From Martinezella hainanensis (lineage in GTDB: Bacteria > Pseudomonadota > Alphaproteobacteria > Rhizobiales > Rhizobiaceae), in the NCBI RefSeq assembly GCF_900094555.1, contig NZ_FMAC01000015.1:62001-126000 (forward strand): a DNA stretch of 64,000 nucleotides, written 5' to 3'. The notes under the pieces were generated by a model. It was not told where the DNA came from. It did no database searches and saw only the letters and a program-made list of their open reading frames with translations. Within the stretch, counting starts at the first letter, position 1, and every line of letters begins with the position of its first letter. Positions 17,070 to 26,570 of this stretch are shown piece by piece. Made by a program: the position numbers and the translations under genes.

Positions 17070-20000
17070 GACATTGCCCCCTTCTGATCGCTGCCAAGGG
17101 TGACGAGTGCAGTCCCCATGTTATGAATGTCCGCAAGGGAGGACGCGCCGGCACGGGCTTTCAATTTGTCTCTGACATGCTCCAGCAATTCAGCGACGAC
17201 AGTTTCACCAAGTGACGCCAGGTCTTTGAATTGGGCGAGATCGCGGGAAGGCGCTCCGGCAGCAAGTTTAAGGGAAATCACCTTCCCCTCCTCCTTAAGA
17301 TCACTGACCTCCAGCAGGAACGTCTGCACCGCATAGACCGCGTCGGAATCCAGCAAAGGTTTGACGCGGCCAAACATTGTCTTCCATTGACGCACCAGGT
17401 CAGGACTTGCGCCGGGCACCGAGGTCGACACTGCATCGATTGCTTTGTCGACGCGTTCGATGTGGTCGCGTAGAGCCGAGCCTCTGCGTATCTCCATCAA
17501 ACCTTCGACCTGACTGACCAGACGCTCGCGTTCATAGCGCAGGATGTTCTGGAGCGATCCTTTCACACTCAATACAATGCCCTTAGCTGTTTCCAGCAGT
17601 GTAATTCCGGAATCGACTTCCTCCGGAAGAGGCGCAAATCTCAAAGTGACCCGAAACAATTCCAACGGTGCGGCGAGTATTGAGACGTCGGCCAGACCAA
17701 ATGATCTAGACTCGCCCTGCGGGATTGAGAGCATGTCGCGTAACGCAACGCGTAGCAGCCTATGTTGCTGGTTCGTTTTGTTCAGGAATTCACGCCACTG
17801 CAACGAGCGGGTTGCAGGATCGCTTTCTGCATCATCCTCGTCGGAAAGGATGATCTTCAGCTGCTCCGGAAGCGGCATATCGGGGCTTGCGGTACCACGC
17901 AGCCAAGCACGTGCAAGAAGGATTTGTGCGTAGGTGACCGAAGGCTCCAGACGTTTCCCGTCCACGAGGCCGAGCCTCTGATCGGCATACTGCTCTATCT
18001 GGGGCTCAAGCCTTCGAAGAAGCGCAGCAAGAGCACGCCGATGCACTTCGACTTCGCTGTTATCCAGGCCTTTGTCGAGTTTCAGAGCCTGATAAGCTTC
18101 AAGACCCGAAAGGACCCATTCATCCTTGCTGACCCAGAAATAGCCCCGGCGGATCGGCGCGGTACCTTCGAGCTTGACCTGGGAGTCGGTGAACAATCTT
18201 TTGAATGTATCTCTGTCGAGTGAAACGCTTCGCGCATCGATCGATTGGACAAGCCCATGAACCAGCTTGTTCCATTCCATCGGGCTCAGGAGTTCACCCG
18301 TCTCTTTCCAATGGCGAAGCTGGTCACGTGACTTTTGAAGCTCGGACTTCGTTAGTGAGGGACGCTTGGAAGGAGGGGCGGCGGGCCTCGAAATTGAAAC
18401 AGGGGTTTGATTGAGCGCAGCATTGCGCCGTGGACCGTCGTTTTCTTCAACAACAACCGTCTCGGTTGGTTCAACCGCAGTGAATTCGACAACCGGCGTT
18501 ATGACAGGAGGAGCCTTGACCTCGGTCTCGACGTCCCCAATCCAAGATAATCCGAAGGCCTCGTATATAGGCTTTGCAACCCCCGCGAACGCGATTGTTC
18601 CGTCCTCGAGCCTGACCGTGGTGGAGCGATTGCGATCGCCCCAGTAGGAGATCAATCGAGAAATCTGAGCGTGATCACGTCCTTCGGGCAGCCTTGCATC
18701 GATCATCTGTTCGAGAATGCCCGACAGATTGCGGCTATCGGGCAAAAGTGCCCGGTTATCCAAACGTTGTGTCGGGAAGTCACCAGCCTCAATGGCGTCG
18801 GCCTGTTCGAGAACAGGGCTGACAATGGCCTGCAAGATCCCTCGAGGTGTTTTCCAGGTGAGGCCATTGTCCCGCTCGTTGAGGGCGTCAAACAGGTTGC
18901 CGAGCGCTTTTCTTGTAAATGGATAAAGTCCTACATCATCGAACGCACCGAATGTCGCATGGCAACCAGTCTTGATTGGACAGTTCAGGCACGGATTTGG
19001 CGCGTCGGGCGAAGACTGCTCGCGCGTTGATTGTCGCCATTGTCCCAGCACATCGGCGCCAGCGCGGGTCGCAGACAAATAACGAGCCACAAATTCAAGC
19101 CGCGCCTCTTCCTCACGCAGAGCGGCTACATCCTGCAATTCGCCTTCCCGCTTGGCGAGACCCAAATTGAGTTCGTGCGTGATGCGGCCTCGATAGTTGG
19201 CGGGCAGGTCCGCATAGTAGGCGGGGGTAATGCCGACCACTGAGATCAGTGGGCAAAGATCGGATTGCCCGTCAATCGATCGCGTATCTGCATTGGTGAC
19301 GAGGACATCGATGAGGCTGTTGTCGATACCTTCCCAACTGGTGATGTCTTCGAGGAGCAGGACCAGGCGCTGACCGCGCTGCGCAAGCACGGTCCTGACC
19401 TCGCGAAACAGGTCTTTCAGACCTTCCGCGGAAACACCCAGCAGATGCTGAACGGCATCGTTTCGTCGCCTGTTCAAGGCCTCCAGTAGCTTTACGCTAT
19501 ATGGCACCCGAGGTCCGATTTCCCGCAGGAGCTCCTCCGGATCATCCCAGTCTTCCTGACGAAAGGCGTCGATTGTGTCGGCTTCCTCGCGGATTTTTGC
19601 GGCCAGACGCTCGGCTCCCGGCCTGACACCGGAATTGCGCACGCTGCGAGCGGCGTCTGCCAGTGTGCTGATGTCGAAGAGATTGAAGACGGCGGACTGC
19701 GAGTTGCGCTCGGAACCTTCAGCTTCACCTTTGCCATCGAGGAGCCTGAGGATGCGGGCGGGTCCCGTCCACTCATTTTTGACGGTGAGGTTGTCAATCA
19801 GTTCGCCTGGCAGGTTTGCGGCACACCAGTCGACATCCTCCAATGGCGGATCATAATATTTCGGGTCGAGCGCGTTTGCGAGATTGCTCAGGAAATTCTT
19901 CGCCCTACCCTCGTCTGTTGCTCTTTGACGCCGCCCCAGGCGGTCGAAAAGCGGTTTGAACTCCGCTGGCAAGCGTGTTTTCAACTGCTCGAGAGCACCT

Positions 20001-20332
20001 TCGAGACTTCCGTCGGCGCGTTGGATCAGGAGGGTGACGTCGCGACCTTCCGGCCACTTGAGAGCCAGCCAACGGATGAGGTGCGATTTACCGGATCCCG
20101 GTTCACCCTGTACGACACAGAAGGCATGTTTGCGCGATGCATCCGACAACGCTTGGAGAACTGCGCTTTCGTCAGCGGACCGAATCTCGCCCTGATGGCT
20201 GCCCCGAATGTCGAATCCCTTGATGGCACTATGGGTGGCGAGGAAAATCGCCTCGTGATGCTCCAAAGCTTCGTTCGCGACAATGCCCGCCACTTCTTCG
20301 GCACGCCAGCACGCCTTCATCGGAAAATTCAT
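17066..20332 (-). CDS. dpdH: DpdH-like large ATP-binding protein
   Basis: A 1088-aa P-loop protein with Walker A GEPGSGKS at residues 76-83, followed by HLIRWLALKWP, and a hydrophobic LVLLLEDI segment near 325 that fits Walker B (LEDIT). A cysteine group, CLNCPIKTGC, lies near 445 and the C-terminal half is long and helical. Size, motif and the order F-G-H match the DpdH ATPase of known Dpd islands, which is linked with restriction of unmodified DNA. It is coupled by ATGA overlaps to dpdG upstream and the small helical gene downstream. The biochemical role of DpdH itself is not established. Confidence 0.78.
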   Translation of the reverse strand: MNFPMKACWRAEEVAGIVANEALEHHEAIFLATHSAIKGFDIRGSHQGEIRSADESAVLQALSDASRKHAFCVVQGEPGSGKSHLIRWLALKWPEGRDVTLLIQRADGSLEGALEQLKTRLPAEFKPLFDRLGRRQRATDEGRAKNFLSNLANALDPKYYDPPLEDVDWCAANLPGELIDNLTVKNEWTGPARILRLLDGKGEAEGSERNSQSAVFNLFDISTLADAARSVRNSGVRPGAERLAAKIREEADTIDAFRQEDWDDPEELLREIGPRVPYSVKLLEALNRRRNDAVQHLLGVSAEGLKDLFREVRTVLAQRGQRLVLLLEDITSWEGIDNSLIDVLVTNADTRSIDGQSDLCPLISVVGITPAYYADLPANYRGRITHELNLGLAKREGELQDVAALREEEARLEFVARYLSATRAGADVLGQWRQSTREQSSPDAPNPCLNCPIKTGCHATFGAFDDVGLYPFTRKALGNLFDALNERDNGLTWKTPRGILQAIVSPVLEQADAIEAGDFPTQRLDNRALLPDSRNLSGILEQMIDARLPEGRDHAQISRLISYWGDRNRSTTVRLEDGTIAFAGVAKPIYEAFGLSWIGDVETEVKAPPVITPVVEFTAVEPTETVVVEENDGPRRNAALNQTPVSISRPAAPPSKRPSLTKSELQKSRDQLRHWKETGELLSPMEWNKLVHGLVQSIDARSVSLDRDTFKRLFTDSQVKLEGTAPIRRGYFWVSKDEWVLSGLEAYQALKLDKGLDNSEVEVHRRALAALLRRLEPQIEQYADQRLGLVDGKRLEPSVTYAQILLARAWLRGTASPDMPLPEQLKIILSDEDDAESDPATRSLQWREFLNKTNQQHRLLRVALRDMLSIPQGESRSFGLADVSILAAPLELFRVTLRFAPLPEEVDSGITLLETAKGIVLSVKGSLQNILRYERERLVSQVEGLMEIRRGSALRDHIERVDKAIDAVSTSVPGASPDLVRQWKTMFGRVKPLLDSDAVYAVQTFLLEVSDLKEEGKVISLKLAAGAPSRDLAQFKDLASLGETVVAELLEHVRDKLKARAGASSLADIHNMGTALVTLGSDQKGAMS

Positions 20333-21228
20333 ATGTTCACGTCTCCGCGAATGCTGACGGCATGAAAGGCACCGACCTTATGCGCGATATCGCCCGTCAG
20401 CCCATGATAGCCTGGGCGGTCGCCGAGAATCTTGAGTTCCAGTACGCCAGCGTCGTGGAGATCGCGCAGTGCGCTACTCAAGACCGGTGACAGACGCCTT
20501 TCATCGGACGCGATGGAGTTGTTTCGTGCGCTTGCAAGAAACATCTTGCCACCATCAAGGTATGGCGCCTCGCTTCGAACACGGAAAAGGAAGTCTTCGG
20601 CAGATACTTCAACGTTCCGCGGGAGATCGCTTCTCTCAATCTCCTTGTGAAGCCTCTTGGTCGCGGAAAGGTGAAACCTGGAAGTACCAGTCATCGGCAA
20701 CTCTTCCATCAGTCCCATGAAGATGAGCCATCGGCGCCAACTGGCGAGTTTCGAGGTGTTCATCCTTCGATCGCCATCATCATCACTTCCGTCGGGGAGC
20801 GCCTCGTTGATAGCATCGGCCTGTTCGGACGCAGGCATCGCTCTGAACCAAGCCGAATCCCCTTCCTGCCGGCAACGCGCCAGGACCCATGCATAGGCCT
20901 CGAGGATTACCGCATCCTTTTGGTCGCTTCCAAGGGACCGTAGGTGCTGATGTGTCCAGTCCGCAAATGAACGATAGTCGGCAGTATCGCACGCTTGATT
21001 GAGCTCGAGCGACTTATTGTCGAGGGTCAAGGCGCCGAGCGCGGTTGCGGCGCCCTGAACCTGCGCAAAACTTTCTTTGTCATCGAACAGTTTACCGTTT
21101 TCGAGAAAGGTCGGATTAAGCCAGTTGGCCGCCTCCGCTCGATCCATACGTCCGTCATTTGCTGCCACAAGACTGACAAGCGACCAGACCCGTTCCGGGG
21201 TGCCTTGCGTACTGGACAAGATGCTCAT
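20329..21228 (-). CDS. dpdG: DpdG-like protein
   Basis: A 299-aa protein with no catalytic motif. The start (ERVWSLVSLVAANDGRMDRAEAANWL) and the C-terminal part (VLSSALRDLHDAGVLELKILGD), which looks like a winged helix, fit the DpdG family, always found next to dpdF and dpdH. It overlaps both neighbours by 4 nt. Composition and position suggest an adaptor or DNA-binding subunit linking the RecQ-like helicase to the ATPase. That is inference. Confidence 0.72.
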   Translation of the reverse strand: MSILSSTQGTPERVWSLVSLVAANDGRMDRAEAANWLNPTFLENGKLFDDKESFAQVQGAATALGALTLDNKSLELNQACDTADYRSFADWTHQHLRSLGSDQKDAVILEAYAWVLARCRQEGDSAWFRAMPASEQADAINEALPDGSDDDGDRRMNTSKLASWRRWLIFMGLMEELPMTGTSRFHLSATKRLHKEIERSDLPRNVEVSAEDFLFRVRSEAPYLDGGKMFLASARNNSIASDERRLSPVLSSALRDLHDAGVLELKILGDRPGYHGLTGDIAHKVGAFHAVSIRGDVNI

Positions 21229-23738
21229 GACAATAAACCTGGCGAACGATCGAGATGGGATTGATTGTAGGGCGCACGCTTCGACATCACCTGATCCAGT
21301 CGCCTGCCTTGCAACCGAATGCTCGGATCGGCAATCAGAATCAGTTGTTCGATCAACTTATCATCAACCCATTTTTTGGCCTGTTTGAAAAGCAATTCAG
21401 TACGCTCGTCGTGGCGCCGAACGATAAGTGCGGTCGCCACCCTGGCGGGGTGGACCGCATAGCGACCGATAACGCTTTCATGCGGGAGCACAAATCCTTG
21501 ATCGATCGCCGTCTCCTTGATTGCCATTGCGACGATCGTGGCTAGGTCAGGGGCGGTGATGAATTGTTCAACTCCAGCACGGGCGAGTTTCACAACAAGA
21601 TCTTCAACACCGGCAGCGATATGCGGATCATCAGGCGCAACGATCGTGATGCCGATCGGTATGCCTGGCCTTGGCGCGGCTATCGTGCTCCATCCGCCTT
21701 CGACAGAATGATCACGCGACGAATCCGGCGGCAGAATTCCCCTCGCTCTGCAGTGCGGGCATCGACCGCATTCTTCTACTAAATCGGCGTCGGGTTCCTG
21801 CAATAGGGAAAAGACGGTTTGGAGGATGCAGGCGTTTTCGGGATGACGCATAATCCCACTGAAGTTGCGAACGTTCTGCAGTGCTTCGGACTGCTCTTGG
21901 GCGCGAACGTTAAAAACATCGTCCCACGCAGCAGAGGTGGTTTCCTCCAGGAGGCGTAGATCGGCAACTTCAATTTGCCACCGCTCCTTCGAGGCGCTGA
22001 GATCGCACGCAACGATCTGGATTGCGTTTGCGCGCTGGAGAAGGTTGAGCAGGCTCATATTCCAGTTTCGATTGTAATCTGAGCTGCGCTTGCTACGGCT
22101 CTCCTCGGGAAGGGCATTTAGGTCAACCGAAAATCCCATTCTCCCGGAATTCCAGGCTACGTCCGAGCGACTGCGATAGAGGCTATTCCATCTTGGCTCT
22201 GCCTTTTTGCGCGTGAGCCACGAGCCCGTGGCTTGCGAGAATGCAGATTTGACGTCATCGAGAGCCTTCCCATTGGTGTCGGTAAAGAGTGCAAGCGCTA
22301 GACCTTGATGACCATCGCGTGCCGCGCGACCGATCTCCTGGTAGTAGCGTGCCGGGCTATCTGGTAGGCAGGCATGAATGACGGTGCGCACGTTCGCTTT
22401 GTCGACGCCCATACCAAAAGCTGATGTGGCCACGACAAAGTCAATGTCGCCTCGCGCCCAGTCCTGGACGATTGTCTTCCGCTCCTCCCCACCCGTATCC
22501 CCAGTAAATAGGGCAATGCGGCGATAACCTCGCCGTTTCTGGCGCTCAAAAACCGCCTCGGCAGACGTCAAGTTCTCGGTAAAGGAATCGGTTTCATCCC
22601 GTTCCGATGCAACCGTCGTGTAGACGATGAGTGGTCTTGGCGCCCGATCTATGAGGTAGTCTAGCTGTGCGTCGCGCGCTTCGGCAGTGGGAAATGCTTT
22701 GATGTCAATGTCGAACTCACGCCTTGGCTTGCGCGCGTCAATCTCCATCCAGTCCCCGACCCTGTGGTAGGCGGATCGCAGCACGCGTCGAGCAGCAGGC
22801 GGCAGCGTCGCAGAGAGAACCAATGTCTTCAGTTTAGGCTGTCGCGCTTTCAGATCGTCGATGAGCGCCGGAAGGCGCTGAAAGTCGGGGCGGAACGTAC
22901 GCCCCCAACTTTCGATGATGTGCGCCTCATCGATCACGACAGTGGTCAGTCGGCCCTCTAGAGGCGCCAGTTTGTCATCCGGCGAGGCGGCCGCGTCCAG
23001 AAGATGCTCACGCCCGATGCCAAGCGCCAGTTCGGGCGACATGAACAGGACCGGGACTTCGCCACGGCGAAACGCATTCAACGTGTCTAGCCGGTCGTCT
23101 CCTCCAGCCTGTGTCGATGTGCCTGCCAATGCGCGAGAGTTTTCTAAACCCGGCATGACCGAAAGAGTTCTTTGGTGATCGAGTGCGAGCGATACGGTGG
23201 GCGTGATGACCAGAACGCATGAACCGGGTTCTCGGCGACGCTGCTCCAGCGCTTCTATCTGGAAGAGGAGGCTTTTCCCGGCGCCAGTAGGCATGCATAC
23301 CATGAGGCCAGCGCCATCGGGCATCGTTAGGAGCGCGCGTATCGATGACTTCTGCGCTTGCAAGCGATACGATTTGTAGGTCGTATGTCTCAAGAGGACA
23401 GCATCGGGAGGACAATCATCATCCACCCGGCGCACCCGAGAATCCAGCTCATTCAATGCTACGAGATCGACCGCTCCACGGTCTTGTGCCGGATCGTCCA
23501 CGAAGCTCACGATTGTGTCGGAACATTCGATGCCGAAGCGCAAAAGATCTGCTGCATCTTCGCCCGTCAAATCGATGCCAACCCGATCGAGATCCAAACG
23601 ACCACCGCTCAGGCGTATCAGCGACCTAAGAAGAGTGAGTCGATCTGATCCATCAGCCACCTTCAATGCGGCGAGGTACTGAGATCGAGCATGAGCCAGC
23701 CAGGTTTGGCCGTTTCCTGAGTATTGCCAATATTCCAT
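21225..23738 (-). CDS. dpdF: DpdF-like RecQ-family helicase
   Basis: An 837-aa SF2 helicase. Walker A PTGAGKS is at 150-156, DEAH at 270-273 followed by SWGRTFRPDFQRL (the RecQ-type motif II extension), LSATLPP near 308, ATSAFGMGVDK at 437-447, and motif VI QEIGRAARDG at 467-476. A zinc knuckle CGRCPHC lies at 657-663, where RecQ proteins have their zinc domain. The N-terminal ~120 residues are extra. It is the first gene of the coupled dpdF-G-H-small-gene unit. In known Dpd islands such helicases belong to the restriction rather than the modification branch. Confidence 0.85.
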   Translation of the reverse strand: MEYWQYSGNGQTWLAHARSQYLAALKVADGSDRLTLLRSLIRLSGGRLDLDRVGIDLTGEDAADLLRFGIECSDTIVSFVDDPAQDRGAVDLVALNELDSRVRRVDDDCPPDAVLLRHTTYKSYRLQAQKSSIRALLTMPDGAGLMVCMPTGAGKSLLFQIEALEQRRREPGSCVLVITPTVSLALDHQRTLSVMPGLENSRALAGTSTQAGGDDRLDTLNAFRRGEVPVLFMSPELALGIGREHLLDAAASPDDKLAPLEGRLTTVVIDEAHIIESWGRTFRPDFQRLPALIDDLKARQPKLKTLVLSATLPPAARRVLRSAYHRVGDWMEIDARKPRREFDIDIKAFPTAEARDAQLDYLIDRAPRPLIVYTTVASERDETDSFTENLTSAEAVFERQKRRGYRRIALFTGDTGGEERKTIVQDWARGDIDFVVATSAFGMGVDKANVRTVIHACLPDSPARYYQEIGRAARDGHQGLALALFTDTNGKALDDVKSAFSQATGSWLTRKKAEPRWNSLYRSRSDVAWNSGRMGFSVDLNALPEESRSKRSSDYNRNWNMSLLNLLQRANAIQIVACDLSASKERWQIEVADLRLLEETTSAAWDDVFNVRAQEQSEALQNVRNFSGIMRHPENACILQTVFSLLQEPDADLVEECGRCPHCRARGILPPDSSRDHSVEGGWSTIAAPRPGIPIGITIVAPDDPHIAAGVEDLVVKLARAGVEQFITAPDLATIVAMAIKETAIDQGFVLPHESVIGRYAVHPARVATALIVRRHDERTELLFKQAKKWVDDKLIEQLILIADPSIRLQGRRLDQVMSKRAPYNQSHLDRSPGLLS

Positions 23739-23822
23739 TGAAGTCAGCTTTACGATATCCAGCTTAAAACAACCCTAAGATGCTGAACCTCGTCACTTGG
23801 ACGAGATCAAACATCAGGTCAG

Positions 23823-24806
23823 CTATGGTGCGACATCGGTGAAAGAAAGAGGCTTTTTCGGCGCTTTTTCATCAAAAGCGCTTGGTTCGTAGAATTGCTC
23901 GTGGCAACGGTCGAAGAGCAAGTCCTTCGGAAGATTGTCGAACAGAGTGAAAAACTCGACATATTCCTTGAATTTTGCCGCCAGCGGGAAGAGCCCGTTG
24001 TAAAACAGGACCAAAAGCTCGAAGTCCGAGAGTTGCGCGCGCAGAATACGGATGTAACGGGTCTTGTTGACGTCGCTCTCATTGATGAAGCGGATGATGT
24101 TGTAAAGGTACCGATAATAGTGCGCGAGGTCGTTCTGATATGACCTCCATAGGTGGTCGTGAGCTGCCAGTGATTTTGTCAATTCATCAGTGCTGGCGTC
24201 AGCGTTGTAAAACGTCTGCATCTCATCACGAAAGTGCTTGAAGCACTCGCGGCCGTGCAGTTGGTTCTTCGATGGACCGCGATCGACGTCGATGGAGTTG
24301 ACGATTGTATTGTGGATGGAAACCATCTGGAAGAAGGTGTTCTCGAACTGCATGCGCTCGCTGCTCAACCGGTCGGCGCGGCGTTGGTCCTGGAGAACCT
24401 TGGCGTCCTCCTTGGCGCCGTGGATCTCACGCTGCTGAAGGATGATGGTGAAGAGCAACGCCATGAAGCTCAAGAAGGTCAGGACTGGATTGAGGACCCC
24501 GCCGAGAAAGTCGCCGAAGGTTCCCCAGTTTTTACCAGCAGCCTGTGCGTGAACAGCGACCACAAAAACGGCTCCCATCGAGGCGAAGGCAAGTGACAGC
24601 AACGCAGTGAACACGCCACGGGAGTCCCCGTCATTCGGTGCGACGACCCTATCGACGACGGTCGAAGTGAAGAGCACGATTGACCATGTGGTAGCAATAA
24701 TGCCGACCGTCAGCCAGATCTCGACGCCATAGTCAGCGATGGGTCGATAGAGATATACTACCCCCGCAAGAACTGCCAGTCCCAGCAGCCACCCTAAAAA
24801 ACGCAT
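23823..24806 (-). CDS. Putative phage abortive infection protein (AbiC-like, membrane)
   Basis: A 327-aa protein with four N-terminal membrane segments (about residues 1-20, 28-50, 64-85 and 95-122), then a charged helical stretch and a cytoplasmic domain containing FENTFFQMVSIHNTIV and GRECFKHF, the signature region of the putative AbiC family. Family members are associated with abortive infection but the mechanism is not known. It stands alone upstream of dpdF on the same strand, with an 84-bp gap, and could be separately expressed cargo or share regulation with the Dpd unit. Confidence 0.75.
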   Translation of the reverse strand: MRFLGWLLGLAVLAGVVYLYRPIADYGVEIWLTVGIIATTWSIVLFTSTVVDRVVAPNDGDSRGVFTALLSLAFASMGAVFVVAVHAQAAGKNWGTFGDFLGGVLNPVLTFLSFMALLFTIILQQREIHGAKEDAKVLQDQRRADRLSSERMQFENTFFQMVSIHNTIVNSIDVDRGPSKNQLHGRECFKHFRDEMQTFYNADASTDELTKSLAAHDHLWRSYQNDLAHYYRYLYNIIRFINESDVNKTRYIRILRAQLSDFELLVLFYNGLFPLAAKFKEYVEFFTLFDNLPKDLLFDRCHEQFYEPSAFDEKAPKKPLSFTDVAP

Positions 24807-24967
24807 TCTCCACCCTCTTTTTCAACTGATAACGTCGGTGATAGCACACTGTCCGCGCATAGGTTCGGCCATACGCGAAGCGAGATTGCCCGGCCTGCGT
24901 CGCTGACGACGAATGCAACGTAGGTACCCATCATTGACGCTTCCCACCAACACTCGTCTCTCAGCCT

Positions 24968-26104
24968 TTACATAATCCCCCACGCCCGAAACCTCCCCCT
25001 TCCCGTCATCTCTCTGAGGCCGAGTTCCAAAACGATCCGCCGCGCCGCCTGCGGCGTCACATCGAGCGTCTTGGCCACCATCCCGGCCGACACCAAGGGT
25101 TTGGCCATCACCAGCTCCACCAGCTCCGGCAATTTCGAAGACGTTCGTCTTCCCGCCAATTTGCGCTCCATCATCTGTCGAGCCAGCGCCAGCCGGTCAT
25201 GTTCCTTCATGCCGATCTCGGCGCTTGCCAAAAGACCGTGGGCGATGGCAAGCAGCCGCGTTTCGCGATCGCGGTGGCGGCGCCGATCGACCGGAATGGC
25301 TTTCAGCCCGAGATTGATCGCGGCCAGATGAGCGCCGGTGGTGATGCCGGCTTCCCGTAGGATCGACGCGGCAAACAGCCGACCGAGCCAGGGCGCGTGC
25401 TGCAGAACGGACAGCTCGTTCCACGCATCGAGAGCGACGATCACCTGTAGCGCCGCTGGCAGATTTTCCACATGCCTTAGCACGCCACGCCATTCGTCGA
25501 GCCGGGCATCCTCGTCCCAGTCGAGATCGTAGAGCAAAGGATCCTTTTCGGACAAGCGACCGCCGGCGCGCACGGGTCGCGTAGCGTCCTCGATCGCGGC
25601 CGACGATCGAGCCAGTGTCGCATCGATGGCGGCATAATCGACGCCGGGCAGATTTTCGACGTCATCGACATCCTCCCCTTCCCCTTCCGCATCCACCGCG
25701 ACGGCGGGCCTGATGACACCCGCCGGCCCCACAGCTTCGGCGCCGCCCACACCGGTGTCCGACGTTTGTCGCAAAATCCGGATACCGTCTGCGGAAAGGG
25801 CCCAGTCGGGCGACAGCCCAGAAATCCGTCGGCGGGTCCGCAGCACGTCGCGGGCGATGGTGAGTTCGTGGGTCGGCGTGCGGATATCTCGGGTGGCGTC
25901 GTGAAGGACGAGGTCTTCGAGATGCACCAATTCGCCGTCGATCCAGAGGGAGGCGCAGGCGTCGGCGAAATTTTGCCGTTCGAGGAAGCCGGCGCCGACC
26001 GGCGAGCGGGCGATGCGCTCGTCCAGACGGGTGAGCGCGATGCCGGCGTCGAAAGCCGGCCGCATCAGGGCACTCATGCTGATTTTCGAGACATCGTAAG
26101 TCAT
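24968..26104 (-). CDS. RHE_PE00001 family protein (DUF1612 with helix-turn-helix)
   Basis: A 378-aa protein typical of rhizobial plasmids. The N-terminus (LMRPAFDAGIALTRLDERIARSP in part) and the central DYAAIDATLARS segment fit DUF1612. The last ~60 residues form a winged/HTH module (VSAGMVAKTLDVTPQAARRI). It is probably a DNA-binding regulator; no target is known. It diverges from the small gene and recombinase next door, and two inverted repeats lie in the shared upstream region, which are candidate binding sites. Confidence 0.85.
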   Translation of the reverse strand: MTYDVSKISMSALMRPAFDAGIALTRLDERIARSPVGAGFLERQNFADACASLWIDGELVHLEDLVLHDATRDIRTPTHELTIARDVLRTRRRISGLSPDWALSADGIRILRQTSDTGVGGAEAVGPAGVIRPAVAVDAEGEGEDVDDVENLPGVDYAAIDATLARSSAAIEDATRPVRAGGRLSEKDPLLYDLDWDEDARLDEWRGVLRHVENLPAALQVIVALDAWNELSVLQHAPWLGRLFAASILREAGITTGAHLAAINLGLKAIPVDRRRHRDRETRLLAIAHGLLASAEIGMKEHDRLALARQMMERKLAGRRTSSKLPELVELVMAKPLVSAGMVAKTLDVTPQAARRIVLELGLREMTGRGRFRAWGIM

Positions 26105-26130
26105 TGATTTTATGGTAAACGAAATCTTAC

Positions 26131-26159
26131 ACGAACTCTATTATAAAGTTTGAGTTCGT
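26131..26159. promoter_or_regulatory. Inverted repeat upstream of the DUF1612/HTH gene
   Basis: ACGAACTC and GAGTTCGT form perfect 8-bp arms 13 bp apart, 27 bp upstream of the DUF1612/HTH start codon. The spacing and position fit an operator, possibly for autoregulation by the HTH protein. Confidence 0.4.
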
Positions 26160-26189
26160 CACATGGTATGATTGAGGGTTGGGATCATA

Positions 26190-26218
26190 ACCATCGATAA
26201 CTATCACTTATCGATGGT
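26190..26218. promoter_or_regulatory. Perfect 11-bp inverted repeat between divergent genes
   Basis: ACCATCGATAA and TTATCGATGGT are perfect arms with a 7-bp spacer (CTATCAC). Arms of this length around a 7-bp centre resemble a tyrosine-recombinase core site, and a recombinase gene lies just downstream. An operator for either diverging gene is the alternative. Confidence 0.4.
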
Positions 26219-26282
26219 AGATTGACAGAGGGCGCGAATCCGCCGAATCTGGGCCAAATCGCGCTCCGCAAAGGCCTTTTCC

Positions 26283-26570
26283 ATGGAAGATCGCGTCCGT
26301 TTCGCCCTTGAAAAGCTGCTCAACGTCGCGCACCGCGATACCGGGCAGAGCCGGCGCGTCGCCAATTTCCTGCTCGCCTGGTGGAATGCCGAGGTGCACG
26401 GCGGTTTCGACCTCACCGACCTTTCCGATCTCGATCCCGAAATCTGCGAGGACATGATCACCGTCTTCACCTATATCGCCCGAGAGGAGACGCTCTCCTA
26501 TCCGGATGCTTACAAGCCGGAGATTGTTGAAATTATCCGCCGCTGGCGGCCGCATGTCGAGATCGACTGA
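26283..26570 (+). CDS. Conserved small protein upstream of a recombinase
   Basis: A 95-aa acidic protein (ending RRWRPHVEID) with no motif that I can link to a function; it resembles the DUF7673-type small proteins seen beside recombinases in rhizobia. Its stop overlaps the recombinase start (TGATG), so the two are co-translated, and it may be an accessory factor of recombination. Confidence 0.65.
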   Translation: MEDRVRFALEKLLNVAHRDTGQSRRVANFLLAWWNAEVHGGFDLTDLSDLDPEICEDMITVFTYIAREETLSYPDAYKPEIVEIIRRWRPHVEID

